A model generated the notes under the pieces. It did no database searches. It worked only from the letters and a program-made list of their open reading frames with translations, and was not told the DNA's origin. Shown here piece by piece: positions 21,440 through 33,014 of a stretch of 64,000 bases of DNA. Within the stretch, counting starts at the first letter, position 1, and the number at the start of each line of letters is the position of its first letter. The DNA lies in NCBI GenBank assembly GCA_009760855.2, contig WPIO01000086.1:1-64000 (forward strand), written 5' to 3'. The stretch comes from Cristatella mucedo. Its lineage: Eukaryota > Bryozoa > Phylactolaemata > Cristatellidae. A program made the translations under genes and the position numbers.

Positions 21440-24400
21440 GTACACATTGAAAAACAACTTCAATATATTCTGTCATTAGTAGTTCCTTTTGAGCCGCAGA
21501 AGTTTCACTCAGCAAGTTACTCCTCAAAAGCATCTTCACGGTCTTTGGATAGTAGTATTTAAATTCATTTAGTTCAACGGTTGAGGCACTCACCCCGACT
21601 AAGGTCTGGCTGAAGTCGTGGGCTTCAACCCCAAGGCATTGGTGTTGGCGCCTGAATAGATATGAAGCTATCATGGGGTGCTATACAAATGAAATATAAA
21701 AAAATGTCAGCTAACTTCGCATAAGGGCGTTCCTATTGGCAACTTGATAAAATCTACAAGCACATCAAAGACATTTCATGTCGTGCCATCAAGTTCATAT
21801 TAAAATAGAGGATACACTAGGCATACATTTATGGACACTAAACATGCTGCTACAATCTGTTTGAAGGTGCAGTAAGGTAGTTCGAATTTCAAGTGAAAGC
21901 TATTTATCACCGTATGGCTAAGCAGTTCAAAGTACCGGATTCGTCCACACTGCCGCAGCAAACCTGAGCATGAGGCATTTTTGTGGGTTGCCGAATTCCT
22001 CCGAAAATCGAAGCTACAAAAAATCATATCCTGAAACCGATATGACTAATAATTTAATATAATATAATTCATTTGCGGAGCAAATACCATTTTGCAGATA
22101 ATCCGTTCAATGTTTGACAGCAGAGAGTGAGAAATTGCATGTTTGTGGACATGTAAATGCTTATGTTTTCCGATTGCTGTCTCGGGGGCCGGCGGCAGCA
22201 TAAGCTAGGCAGGCACCTTATAGCCTAAATTGTAATTATTACCTTGCCCATTGGGTACGAATTAGCTATTGTAGTTGAATGGCATTTCTAGTCTTCTGTT
22301 GCTGGGATGATTAATGAATTGTGAAACGAAAAAAAGGCACAGGAAAAAGCCTAATATCTTTCACGGAAAGACGAAGTGGGTTTTGGTTCGCCTTCAGTAA
22401 CCAACGAGGTATTCTCGCATAAGAAAAGATAACAGCAATCGTCGCTTATTCTGGAAGGCCATCAACGCAGTAACAAGCCTTGAATGATGATCTCGATGAG
22501 TAGCGTAACCATAAGAGAATGAATAAGGAATGAATTTTTAGTCATTGTTAATTTTTATCAAGTCTTTCAGCCATGATTGTCACTAGCTGCCTCAACACTG
22601 TCATCAGCACTTGAATACAACAGCTGCCTTTTCAGGTTCCCGGCCAAAACAAACTTTTAATGATGCAGCCAATCCTGAAGTAGGTGGATAGTTGGTAGTT
22701 TGGGAAGCTATTTCGACAATCACTCCGTATTCTTATAGAGCCAACGAACGTGATTTCTACTGGTTGAAGCCGTCTTCTGAATAAAATTAAAAGTCTAGGC
22801 AGCTGACTCAGACGAAAATGCAACTCCGAATGCACAGTGGTGGTCAAATACTAGCATCACCTCTTAAAAGAAAAAGGTTTTTACTCAAGCGAAAGCACTT
22901 GAAGTCCTCAAAGCTGGCAGCAGTTCCATTCTATCATGTCCTGTCGATTGAAATTTTGCCAAAAATAGCGATATAAGTGCCTAGAAAGAGTTTGAGTTCT
23001 CTGAGGGCGCTTAATTAAATGAAATAGTGGTGTTAAAAAGTCCTCCCTGGCTAGTAGTAGTTCTTTTTGATCGATGGTTGGAGCAGCATTACAGCCGATT
23101 TCGTTGGTGACGACCGTAAATAAATTAAGATATTGTAAACTTAAACTGCATAGTGACTTAAATCGTGGCCTTTTTTTATAAATATCAATGAGAATGGAAT
23201 AAATGGCAACAAAATAAGGACGAACCCTCTTGGGGCACGGTTTACTGCTCTTACAAATGAAGTCAGACACCTAGGGTGGTTTCTGCATGTACTCAAAGTG
23301 GAGATCAGTGCGTTGCTATTTTTTATATTTAATTCTTAAGTAGTTTGCTACAAACTACTAAATATATGACGGAGTGTTAATCAATGATATGTTCACTTTA
23401 TCAGTTATCGAGTAGATAGTTTCTGCTGAGCACAAGAGGTGTTGTGAATTTTGCTAGTGAGACTCCTTGTAGATACTTTGAAATCCTCAAACGAGCCACA
23501 TATCTCTCAAGTACCATCTCTAAGCAAGAAAGGCAACCAGAAAACCTACTGATGCCCAGGCTTGGCTTACTTATTAAATAGCAAAAATTTCAGTATCGGC
23601 CCGTTGCATCTTTTTGAGATCAGATTGTCGCTCTACTGAAGCTGACTGAGCTCGTACTGACAAGACTGTAAGTTTACGTGGTCCCACCAAAACCTTTTAG
23701 ATTCGACTCAAGCTGGCCGAAATTCCTACTTGTAAGCCAAGGCTGGAATGCTGCCATAACTCAATTTCCGCGATGTAAATGACTTTCTTTGATTAGGTAA
23801 TATTTGATTATCATTTTGTAGCTCACATCTACTTTGAGCAGATCATTAGACACCTATTCAGCGAATGCAGGTTTTACACTAAACGTGCAGACTTATTTCA
23901 GGCGGCTCGGTACAAATCCTCTGCAGCTTATACCGGAATATTGAAAGCAACACAGGGGCAAAAAGGATCCATTTGCATTATCTCACGACCGAATCGTACC
24001 AATTATGTACGAGTTACCTTAAAAGCAAAATTTATTCGTACGATTGGAAGGTGCTGACACTGCCGTACCAAAGAGTAATTGGCATTTTCTTTCTGAAGCT
24101 CTGACGTTCTGTTACTTCTGTTTGTGAAACCACTAACCCGCCATCAAACAGCTAGGAATTCGTTTCTGTCAGCATTTTTCAAAAGTTGTTTGAGATTACA
24201 GTATTTCAGTCCGTTGGGACTTATCAAGCGCAATCCATACAGCTCTCGCTGAACCGATTGTAAACTCTGCCTGAATTAGGCACAACACTTAAATTGCTAC
24301 ATAAGTAGGACGCAGTAAAGGCTCGAACTTTAGGGCAAGCCGAGATCAGGAGAGTAGCAACTAACTGATAGTTAGCCAAAGCTCGGCTTTCTGACTCAGC

Positions 24401-25560
24401 ATTCTACGTAACTCACCTTCATATTTTAAGATTAAAAAAATTCCTATGATAAGCCATGCTTTGTGAGTAGATATTCTCTGTAAGCCACAGTTAGAACTAA
24501 GCTTGAATTAGTTGCTTTGAAATCAAAGCTTTATGGCTGGATACTCTATTTGATGTTTCGTCAGTTGTAGACTGGAAATGCTGGTGGTCGAAGCTCTTCT
24601 CTGCTACTTACAACTCTTCGTAAGCACCGTAGGTTTTTCACTCAAATGCGGATTCGTTTCAGTCAAGGTTCAGAGAAATCTTAAAACTGCTACCAAAAGA
24701 TGCATATAATGTTGTCAATGGCTAGACACTTTGTAAAGTGGGAGGAGCAAATCAGAATTGCATTTAAACTACAAGAGCGAAAACATAGCAATGCGTACAG
24801 TGTCCAGCTTGACTGTATCTTTTTTATATGGTTCGTAATACATGGCATTGCACATTTCGGATTATTAGCACGAAGAATGATAAAACTGCCTTCGTTTGCA
24901 GACTCCTGTCTCGGCCTTCTAGTGGCTACAGCATTATCTTGCAACAACTACCAGCTGTCTCCGTCTGAATCATAAGATACTTCCAAACATCACTTTACTC
25001 ATGCTCTATGACTAGTAACTTCTCCATCAACTGAACGGCTGGATTCTGCAAGTGGATATTGAGTAAGCAGAAGAGAAAATTCCATTATTTTTTATTAGTA
25101 GCCACTCCATTTCCCAATTTTGTTACTTGAACAACGTTAAACGGTGATATGAACCTAGATTCGCCTCAGGCTCGTGTATCTTGTATGGTCTCCTTAGCTG
25201 ATTTTTATTGTGAATACCTACAGTGTTCGATGCAAACGGCTACTTCAGCTTTAGATAGCCTAATACGGCAGTCAGCCCATTGCTTTAGCAGGCTGGTATA
25301 GTAGTGTGCATACAAATGTGGGATGGTGGAACACATAGGCAAGAGCAGTGTTTCTTGTGTCGTACAATGGACGATTCTATCCAGAAACAATGCATTCAAG
25401 AACCGACGAGTAGGTTGCGGATGCGACTTTGCAGCTTCTGCTTCTTCGATGGCTTAGGGCAATGCACAAATCAATAAGAACTGTGAAGCTTCTCGCCAAG
25501 CTTAGAGTTAACCTGCCAGGCTCAGAGCAAGGCAGCATCACCAGTTACAGGTATGCAAGG
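21440..25560. repeat. 3.8 kb unit, tandem copy Y
   Basis: Second head-to-tail copy. It begins at 'tattctgtcattag' within ten or so bases of where copy X stops, and runs to the segment around 25,370-25,550 shared with 6.37-6.73 kb. Its middle (22,330-22,980) differs from copy X. Short open frames on either strand (22,908-23,270 minus, 24,700-24,975 plus) are not matched by open frames in copy X. Confidence 0.68.
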
Positions 25561-25699
25561 AACCGGTGCATGCCGGATAATCATTGTAGGGGTCATCCTG
25601 GCAGATCGAAGACTGAAAGTGTAAACTAATACTCAAAATTTAAAACGTGATGTGGTATATTTAACAGCTGCAAAGAGTTATAGACTTCAAGCTTCAGGA

Positions 25700-26650
25700 A
25701 CTCCATTCAGCGACTCTCGTACGGCCCCGTCTCAAATTTATCGTTTCTACCACATACATGTAATGAGCCGTATTTGATCAGCTGGATCGTGCATGGAATT
25801 TCCAATGTTGCTGGAAAGCTATAGTCCGTATTTGGAGCTAAGAACTCCACCAATTCAGAATCGCTTCCATTGTATACGACCTACTTAGGAATGCTGATTT
25901 AGGCAGGGTATCTGTGCTTGTTTTTCTCAATAGCTTTCGATGTTATCGATCACCAAGTAATTCCTGAGCACCTCAGGTGTCGCTTTAAAAACACTCGCAT
26001 TGGTCTGCATACATTATGGTACTATCTATGTGGAAGGCTCCTTAAAATCTATTTAGCTGAATAGGAAAAAGATTTTCAGAAAAATGTCAGAAGTATTACC
26101 ATTGCTAGAATTTATACGAGCTCTTCGACTTTTCGATTTCAGTCATCTTTCTTGCCGTCTGTGTTTATGACTTGTGCACGTGGCGTCTAGAAACATGTTT
26201 CGAAGGGTACCATGATGCAACAAACTTACGGGTTATGTTTACACTACAGGTCATTCAGAAACTGTAAGTCCAACGCTCAAATTCAGCCCTCTTTGCACAT
26301 ACATTCGAGTGAATATGTGCAATTACTAGTTTTTCTGCTGTTCTAGTATGGCGATTTATTAGAGGACTGTAGCAGCTCCAGAGTAGTCAGCTGGCTTTCG
26401 GCTACATAGCACTGCTAAAATATGTGCTGGGTTTCATAGAGATATTGCATTGAAGTTGACCCGTGGGTTTGTGACATCCAGTCTCGCCTTCAGCGATTCA
26501 CTGGTTACCGGTGTACCGGCCTGGGCAATCGCTGCTTACAGACGATGCCGAACGCTACAGCTATACGTTAATATGGACAGTCTTACGGCTGCAACACCAC
26601 ACCACATCTGACACACTGGCATTCCTCTCAACCTCAACGGTTAGGGGTCA
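25700..26650 (+). mobile_element. LINE-A, heavily decayed RT region
   Basis: Recognisable by phrases in LINE-A order: 'tacgacctacttaggaatgc' (25,878), 'tttcgatgttatcgatcacc' (25,946), 'gtgacatccagtctcgcctt' (26,473) and 'gcaacaccacaccacatctg'. No open frame over 60 codons remains. Both ends fade into unassigned sequence. One of the oldest copies. Confidence 0.7.
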
Positions 26651-27243
26651 AGCAGAGTGTATATCGAATTCTTAGCAAATGAAGACGATAACTTTGTGAC
26701 TAAGAATATAAATATTCTAAAAAGTAGTGGTTCTTCCAGTCCCGTACCTGAGATTAGTGGAATCCCATCGTTTATTCGTGGCTCTCTTAAGAGTGGCATG
26801 GCACGAAATGAGTTACTTTAGAACATGCTACCAAGACATATTCAGGAGTGCTTAAGCTAGCCTAAAGTACAGGGAGCATTGTATTCGTGCTAATTTGAAT
26901 TGGCTAGCTTCAGAACTTGCGGGCAGACGAAATAAAGAGTGCTTGCAGGTTTGATAAAGAAATACTCTTTGTAAAGAGGAATAAGACAAAAATGTTCTTC
27001 AAGCTGGCAGAAAATTTCATGTTTAGAGGCTTTTTACCTACTACTTTAGTAACTGCTTGCTGCATAGGGTATCAACCGTTCACTATTCGGCTTATATTTT
27101 TCAGTAGCTCCGTCAGGTATTATTCAAATCTTATTGCACTAAATGTGGTCCTAGCAAACCCTGTTCCGCTTCCAGGTATGTGATGCTTAGTTTTGAATCA
27201 GCCGGAATTCAATTGCACTAGATCAGCTAAGGTTCTGAAATTA

Positions 27244-27297
<54 letters not shown>

Positions 27298-27800
27298 ACA
27301 GCAAAAGAGGCAAGCAATTGTTGCAAAGAGCTTAGCAGCCGAACTGGCTGGTGGCATTATGAGAAATTGGAAGAGATAAATTAAGGGCCGTAACGGTGAC
27401 AATGTGTCGAGTTGGCGAAGCGTCGAGAAGCCGTCCTCCGTTAACGTCTGTGAATCGGTAACAAAGCTTTGAACGGCCTATTGCAAGATATTACAGTCAT
27501 CGCTTTCGATGAGTATAGCCATTTTATTGCAACGGACCGAAATGGATATGAATGAGTCGATGAAGAGAGTAACAAAGACAATCGTAATAACTGAGTCTCC
27601 ACCAAATTTCAAGCCGGTGATATGAACGAGGGAGACGGGGAGAGTGCTTGACCGTTCCTGATGGAGAGGATTGTACTTTGACACGGTCGATTACCATGAT
27701 TTATCATATCATCCAGTTCATCAAGTTAATAAAGGAGCTATTTTCTTCTAAAACAATAGTTCAAAGGATGACTGTCTAAAACTCAGTTTTTACCTGTTAA
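26650..27800. other. Unassigned, with (TA)n at 27,245-27,292
   Basis: No gene recognised. Open frames at plus 26,917-27,183 and minus 27,478-27,684 have no family motif. A pure (TA)n array of ~48 bases lies at 27,245-27,292. Confidence 0.45.
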
Positions 27801-27813
27801 TATGATATGCACT

Positions 27814-27857
27814 CATACACACACAGACACACACAGACGCAAACACAAACACAGCCA

Positions 27858-27902
<45 letters not shown>

Positions 27903-27966
27903 ACTCACACACCCGCACACACTTACACATACACACACACAAACACAAACACACACACACACACAT
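27814..27966. repeat. (CA)n microsatellite
   Basis: CA array of ~150 bases with interruptions ('cacacagacacacacagacg', 'actcacacacccgc', 'acttacac'). It produces His/Thr-rich frames on plus and Cys/Val-rich frames on minus, none of them genes. Confidence 0.97.
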
Positions 27967-27969
27967 ATA

Positions 27970-28800
27970 CATGCTTCCACACTTATATAGAAACATGCTC
28001 GTGAACAGGGGTACCCATACACGGACTTAACGGCAAGCACACACAAATGTATAGTTTTAAATTTCCCAGTGCGATACATCAAAAAATAGATTTAGAATGT
28101 AGCTGCCTTAATGTCAATGTGACTGCTTTCTTGTTCGAGTTTGTTGACTTAGTAGATGAACCCTGCCACTTTTCAATTGTTTCTATTCAAAGGAACCTAT
28201 ATCCGTTGTTCAATTTTTGAGACTGTATAAGTGGGGTCCTTAATGATGATCAGTTTAACGTGATCTTAGTGAGTGCTGTCGAACCCATTTCAACAGAAGT
28301 TGATCGACAACTATTTTCTAAATAGTATTGTGCTCTAAGAAGTACTTTCCGCCCGGTCAGGTATATCTAATTTTCTGCCAGCAGCAGGTCCTACTACAAA
28401 CAAGATGATTCTCAAGAACTGTGATTGGCAACATAGATCCAATGGGAAGTTAAGAGGATAGATAGCTACCGGGATTGATAAGAAAAACCATTACAATCAA
28501 AGGACAGCTTCATAGATATTTAGAGAAAAACACATCTGCCATTAAACTTACAAACGGTGTAGGAATACACGAGGATAATGTCGACAAGTGAAAAAAAACG
28601 TTAGTATTTACCTAATCTAGGTCGCTAGTTGTCATGCCACTTTCCGTTACCACGTAAGTGCCTTGGTTGATATAAACAGTAATGCATTGCTTAGAAAGTG
28701 CCAGACATGTGAAGCTAGACCTAACAACCTAATTCTCTATTTCCCTGCTGTCATTTTCCGGTCAACCTTGGTGCTGTGTTTACAAGTTGCTACCAATTCT
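27970..28800. other. No recognisable feature
   Basis: AT-rich, no open frame above 60 codons beyond the microsatellite shadow, no repeat relationship noticed. Confidence 0.5.
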
Positions 28801-29560
28801 ACAAAGTCTAGCATAGCTTGACAGTGGTCAGTGACATAGAATACTCTATCGTAGCAATATGCAATGAATCAGTCATTGAGGCTAACTTGATGCCGGCGTG
28901 AGTAAAAATCACGTTCAATGACTTAAAAAAACGGTGAGCACCCTAGAAGAGTTTTCGGCTGAGGAGTAAAATGTTTAGGAGATTCCGTTCTTTGAGGACG
29001 CTACACAAATGAAATATGGTTGTCTTTAATTAACTAGCCACAGACATTTTTGTAGTATTGCTAAAGATAACAAGTTAGCACTCTTTGGGTTCCTGGGAAG
29101 TAACTGTGTCCCGTTGCTAAGAGTTGTACAGATATATTGCTAACGATTAGAAGGTCAGTGGTGCGATTAAAATGTGACTCGTGTCACTTGTGGTGACCAC
29201 GACATCATCCAAAACACGGTTTAGGTCTCGTTGAATTGTACGTGCCCTCCGTGCACAACTTCTTCCTATTCGGGCTAGCAGACATAACACTCTTAATTAC
29301 TACGTAAGATTTATAACCAGAGCACTAGGAAACCATTATTCCATAGGAGATCTTTCCTTTCATCTTTACACTTATGAAGCCCGAAAATCGCTTCTAATCT
29401 ATTGCCCAGAATCGTCTACTTTAATGAGCGAAAAAGAAGCAGAAGCATCAAGTTAGCTGATTTAAATGTTGCAAGTATGTGTGACTTGACGATAACAATA
29501 AAGCTTTTGACATAGCACCTCCGGAGAGCTTTCCCTCCTTCTAGGCACCTTAAATTTGCT
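28800..29560. repeat. Diverged dispersed repeat (copies at 1.74 and 12.29 kb)
   Basis: 28,800-29,380 parallels 1,740-2,430 and 29,380-29,560 parallels 12,292-12,540. This copy is the only one in the window that holds both parts together, so it shows how the two shorter copies belong to one element. It has a LINE-like ending phrase at 29,520 ('cctccggagagctttccctc'), so it may be a composite that ends in LINE-A. Confidence 0.5.
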
Positions 29561-29754
29561 GGAAAAGATGCACGATAGACTTGTGCAATTTATCTGAGCA
29601 TAGGACGATTCGTTGTACGTTAATCAAAGGTAAACTCTATTTCTAGAAAACAGTAAGCAACAATTAAAGCACACTTGACATTTTAAGGAACCCAGTCAAG
29701 GTTTTATTGTAGACAGCAGCATGGTAGGGCACCTTTCACATAGTGCTTTCTTGA

Positions 29755-30141
29755 TTGACGTTTCGTACTGACAGTGAGAAAATCTGGCCACGACCCGTAG
29801 TGGCTTCACCAATCACATTCGCCGCTGGGAGAACAACTTCTTTGCTATCAGCTGTTCCTTATCCTCTCAAATGTTTTTCCATGAGGGCCCTTAAAGCATT
29901 AGCCAAAGGACCGAAAAATCTCTTGGATTCTTCATTCTCTACAATAGTGAATTTTCAGTTCTCAGTCAAGCCATTGCCCAATAGCAACACAGTAAACAAG
30001 TACAGTATCATTGCAAAATCATTTACCAAATTGATCCAGAACTTCCCTGATCAGCTGTTCCTGTTGTCCCGACTCCTATTAAAAGGATTTAGTTGCCACA
30101 ATGTCGCCACTATCACACATTTCCTTCAAATAGAATCCTAA
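29755..30141 (+). CDS. Unidentified 128-residue ORF
   Basis: One of the longer uninterrupted frames in the window outside LINEs. Composition is ordinary for a protein: a Ser/Leu-rich middle ('GRTTSLLSAVPYPLKCFSMR') and a C-terminus 'THFLQIES'. No family recognised and no ATG is evident at the frame's left edge (29,755 is an alternative start). The related duplicate at 3.73-3.95 kb has stops in this frame. It lies opposite the candidate gene that starts at 30,239, so it could be chance or an intronic element. Confidence 0.25.
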   Translation: MTFRTDSEKIWPRPVVASPITFAAGRTTSLLSAVPYPLKCFSMRALKALAKGPKNLLDSSFSTIVNFQFSVKPLPNSNTVNKYSIIAKSFTKLIQNFPDQLFLLSRLLLKGFSCHNVATITHFLQIES

Positions 30142-30170
30142 AAACTAGTCTAAAGTGCTAACATACTTAC

Positions 30171-30239
30171 TTCGTGAATTTCAGCTGCAAATGTTATGCA
30201 CAAAAGGCACAAGACGAGCGCTGCGGCGAGTAGCTTCAT
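30171..30239 (-). CDS. Signal-peptide first exon of a secreted protein
   Basis: Minus-strand ATG followed by 23 codons forming a textbook secretory leader: Met-Lys, then a Leu/Ala/Val/Cys hydrophobic core ('KLLAAALVLCLLCITFA') and a small-residue cleavage site before 'AEIHE'. It ends exactly at a GTAAGT splice donor in phase 0. The following exon should lie below 30,170, but I could not identify it with confidence. The leader resembles that of the Kunitz gene at 52.39 kb in length and exon layout, so a small secreted protein is likely. A broken duplicate lies at 3.95 kb. Confidence 0.55.
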
Positions 30240-30359
30240 TTATTCTAAAATAAAGAGAATATAGACATGAAAAATCAAGTGATGATGACGTGATTTATCT
30301 TCGACTGTAAATGTACATAGACATAAATACTATGTTGTTATACTCAAGTGAGGTTGGTT

Positions 30360-31310
30360 AGTGCATCACAACCATAAGCGGCTTTCAGTATGCATTCGGT
30401 AGCCTACAGACTTCATCTCACTCAATAAAGAGGAAGTAGGAAGCATAGCAGAGTGAGGACAGCAGTTAAGGTAGTGCATAGCATGGAAGTAGCAGCTCAG
30501 AACCGCTAAAAATGATTAGCCAAAGGCACAAGGGTAGCTGCTGTTGCGAATTAATCGTAGATGCGACTTCCACAGTCTAGGGTCAGCAGAGCTAAAGCTT
30601 CTGTCGCCAGCTGTCTTTAAGAGCAGAAAAGGAACAGCTAAAACACTGTCCATAACGGATCTTTACGCACGAGGAGGCTGAAGCTAGAGCAGCAGTTTAG
30701 CTGGCTATGAAGTGGCCAAGCCTTGTCTTGCCTTCGGGTCAGCTAAAGAACTTTGCCCTTTATCCATTGATCATCGGCCGGCCATCCAAGCTCTTAGCAC
30801 AGCAGAGGCCTGGTCAAACCTCTGGGACTGGAAAACTTGTCTTCCAGAAACATTCAAAGCCTGCTGCAGTGGCCTAGTGGCTTTTTCAGTAGCCCAGGCA
30901 AAAGATAAATGCAATGATCAAGCTGAGACGGAACTAATGAGCAGTTTATATTTTTGCAAGCCAGTTTGAAAGACGGCTCCTGATCCTGGATAGGGATCGG
31001 ATTCGATGGTTTGCCGTTGAAGCAGTCTTCTGAATGAAGCTTTTACAAGTCAGGCTCCTATCAAAAGTGACTTATAGATTTCGAGCACACAGTGATGGTC
31101 GCACAACAGCATCACTGCTTAACAAGAGAAAGGCCTTTTAATTCAGCCACTCGCTTACGTGGATCAATGAGTAACAGTTTGGTTTTATCGCCATTTCGTT
31201 TCAAAAAGTCCTCCGACCTCCAGGATCGAATTTCGGAAGGAAAGCATTCAGCTTATCAGGTGCGGCAGCCGATTCTGACGTTTTGAATGACCAATATAGC
31301 TCTTTATCGT
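30360..31310 (-). mobile_element. LINE-B, 3' end to post-RT region
   Basis: 3' end phrases shared with 3.5 and 53.0 kb ('gcattcggtagcctacagac', 'agcatagcagagtgagg'), then the antisense C-terminal domain (30,540-31,000), and farther upstream 'gtttggttttatcgccattt', antisense of a 'DKTK'-type post-YADD segment. Stops and frameshifts throughout. The frame on plus at 30,712-30,969 is antisense noise. Confidence 0.8.
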
Positions 31311-32405
31311 CAGCTTTGAAGTGATATCTTATTCCACGGTCCCTAACCGTTTTTCCTAGAGGTTCGTAAGAGATAGCAGTTTCGCCCGAAGAGCTTATAG
31401 TGTCAAATAAGTTGGGGAAAACTTGAATCTGGTATGATTTTTATGGGAATAGAATGACATTATTGCACCTGGAGCTCACACGGTATATAGCATGGACAAA
31501 ATACGTATGGCTGTTTTGCGAAAATCTTAAACAAGTCAACTGCTTTTTTGAAACCATTAGTTATTACTAATATATTCTAGAAAACCTAACAATTAATAAA
31601 ACTTACACTTTTTACGTAAATGCATGATTCGTAGCAGCAAGAACAGTGGCTATTCAATGTGAACCAGCAATTCTCTGCACCGTCCCATGTTTAAAATTCG
31701 TGTGCACATAGCGTAATTATCCATTCATAAAGTAAGTTACGTTTTTCCAAATTGCCACTCCGATTGGAATTACCAATATAAGGACAGCTGTTAACGAATA
31801 CTAAAGCTTAATTTCACAAAAAAGTGCATTGACAGTAAGCCTGCTTTCTCCTGCTTCAAGAGAAACTACTGGACTACCGTTATACGAAACTAGGTCCAAC
31901 GTAGCAGAATGAGTATTGTAAAAACTTACGGATTTAGGTTTCAAGCTGTGCTTGGCTTTCTTGGTGTAGCTCGTCACTTGTTTTGCTACAATGTCCGCTT
32001 ATATGTGGGACGGTTCTGCTATTCTACGAAGCATAAACACGTCCTGCCTACATGTTCGTAGCTGTGTTAGTCGGAATTCCCATAAATAGCCTTTGCACAT
32101 AAATGTGAATGACTAATATGCAGCAGAATCTCTTGCAAGTTTAGCCGGACTCAGCACATCCATACGTGCGGATATAACTTGAAGGTCATACAAATTATTC
32201 CAATGAACATCGCTGGGTCTTAGCCCAGAGGTAAGTTCCAATATGTCCATTACTTGGGCTTGAGTTTGAGTCCTTCTTGGGATGAGCGATTACTTTGTTT
32301 TACTGCAAGACAGCTGATTAACTTGAAGGCTACCAATCTACAAAGGACGCATTTCAAAAGAAGCCAGTCATTTTTGCTTATTTTTAAGTAAAGCTGCGAC
32401 CAGCT
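31310..32405. other. No recognisable feature
   Basis: AT-rich stretch without long frames, repeats shared with the rest of the window, or clear exons. Confidence 0.5.
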
Positions 32406-32409
32406 ACAG

Positions 32410-32585
32410 GGAATAGTGAATTAAGGAGTGATGGCAGGCGATTCTTTTTCCCAACCTAGGTCCCTGGGTCGCGGGATCGAATCCTCGAGTGAGTGATTCT
32501 TTGTCGTTGCTGATTGAGTCGGTGATAGCCGTTAAGGCTCTTCTTTCAGTACTAAATATAGGCTGTAAATCAGCTAGTACTGTCT
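32410..32585 (+). mobile_element. tRNA-derived SINE, second copy
   Basis: B-box-like 'ggatcgaatcc' at 32,474-32,484, then the same body as the 6.4 kb SINE: 'gtgatagccgttaaggctct' and 'taggctgtaaatcagctagt'. The A-box side is degraded ('agtgaattaagga'). No clear ATTT tail. Older than the 6.4 kb copy. Confidence 0.75.
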
Positions 32586-32589
32586 ATTA

Positions 32590-33012
32590 TGTTTTCTGCA
32601 TCATGCATACAATACCTCAGAATTCGGGCTTTCATTGTCTATTAGGGAATCGCTTTTCAGCATCTAAATTTATAGGTATCAACTTACCTAGAAATTAGGT
32701 TTTGGAATCAACAGTGCTGCCTAACTTTCATTTGAACACCAGGCTAAAGTAAAGAAAAGACTATGCGTAAGAGAGGGCATACGATCAAATATTGCAAGAC
32801 AGTTTGCATGAGTAGTTTGTAGGCCGATGTAGAGCAGGCAGGGCTTCAGGGATATGTAAAGGAGTAACCGCAAGAGGCAACTCTTAATTGTGAAGGTATT
32901 ATCACAGTTCATATTGAAAAACTCAAACAGTCAAATATATGTGAATAATATAATTTGGCAATTCTTCCAAGCAATGGCTGCTTAGAAATTCACAATCTAT
33001 CGTTCTCCTGCA
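32590..33012. other. No recognisable feature
   Basis: Short open frames at plus 32,489-32,698 and minus 32,721-32,912 without recognisable motifs. Confidence 0.45.
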
Positions 33013-33014
33013 TT

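Noticed and set aside
27802-28082. His/Thr-rich and Cys/Val-rich open frames on both strands
   Set aside because: Pure consequence of the CA microsatellite.
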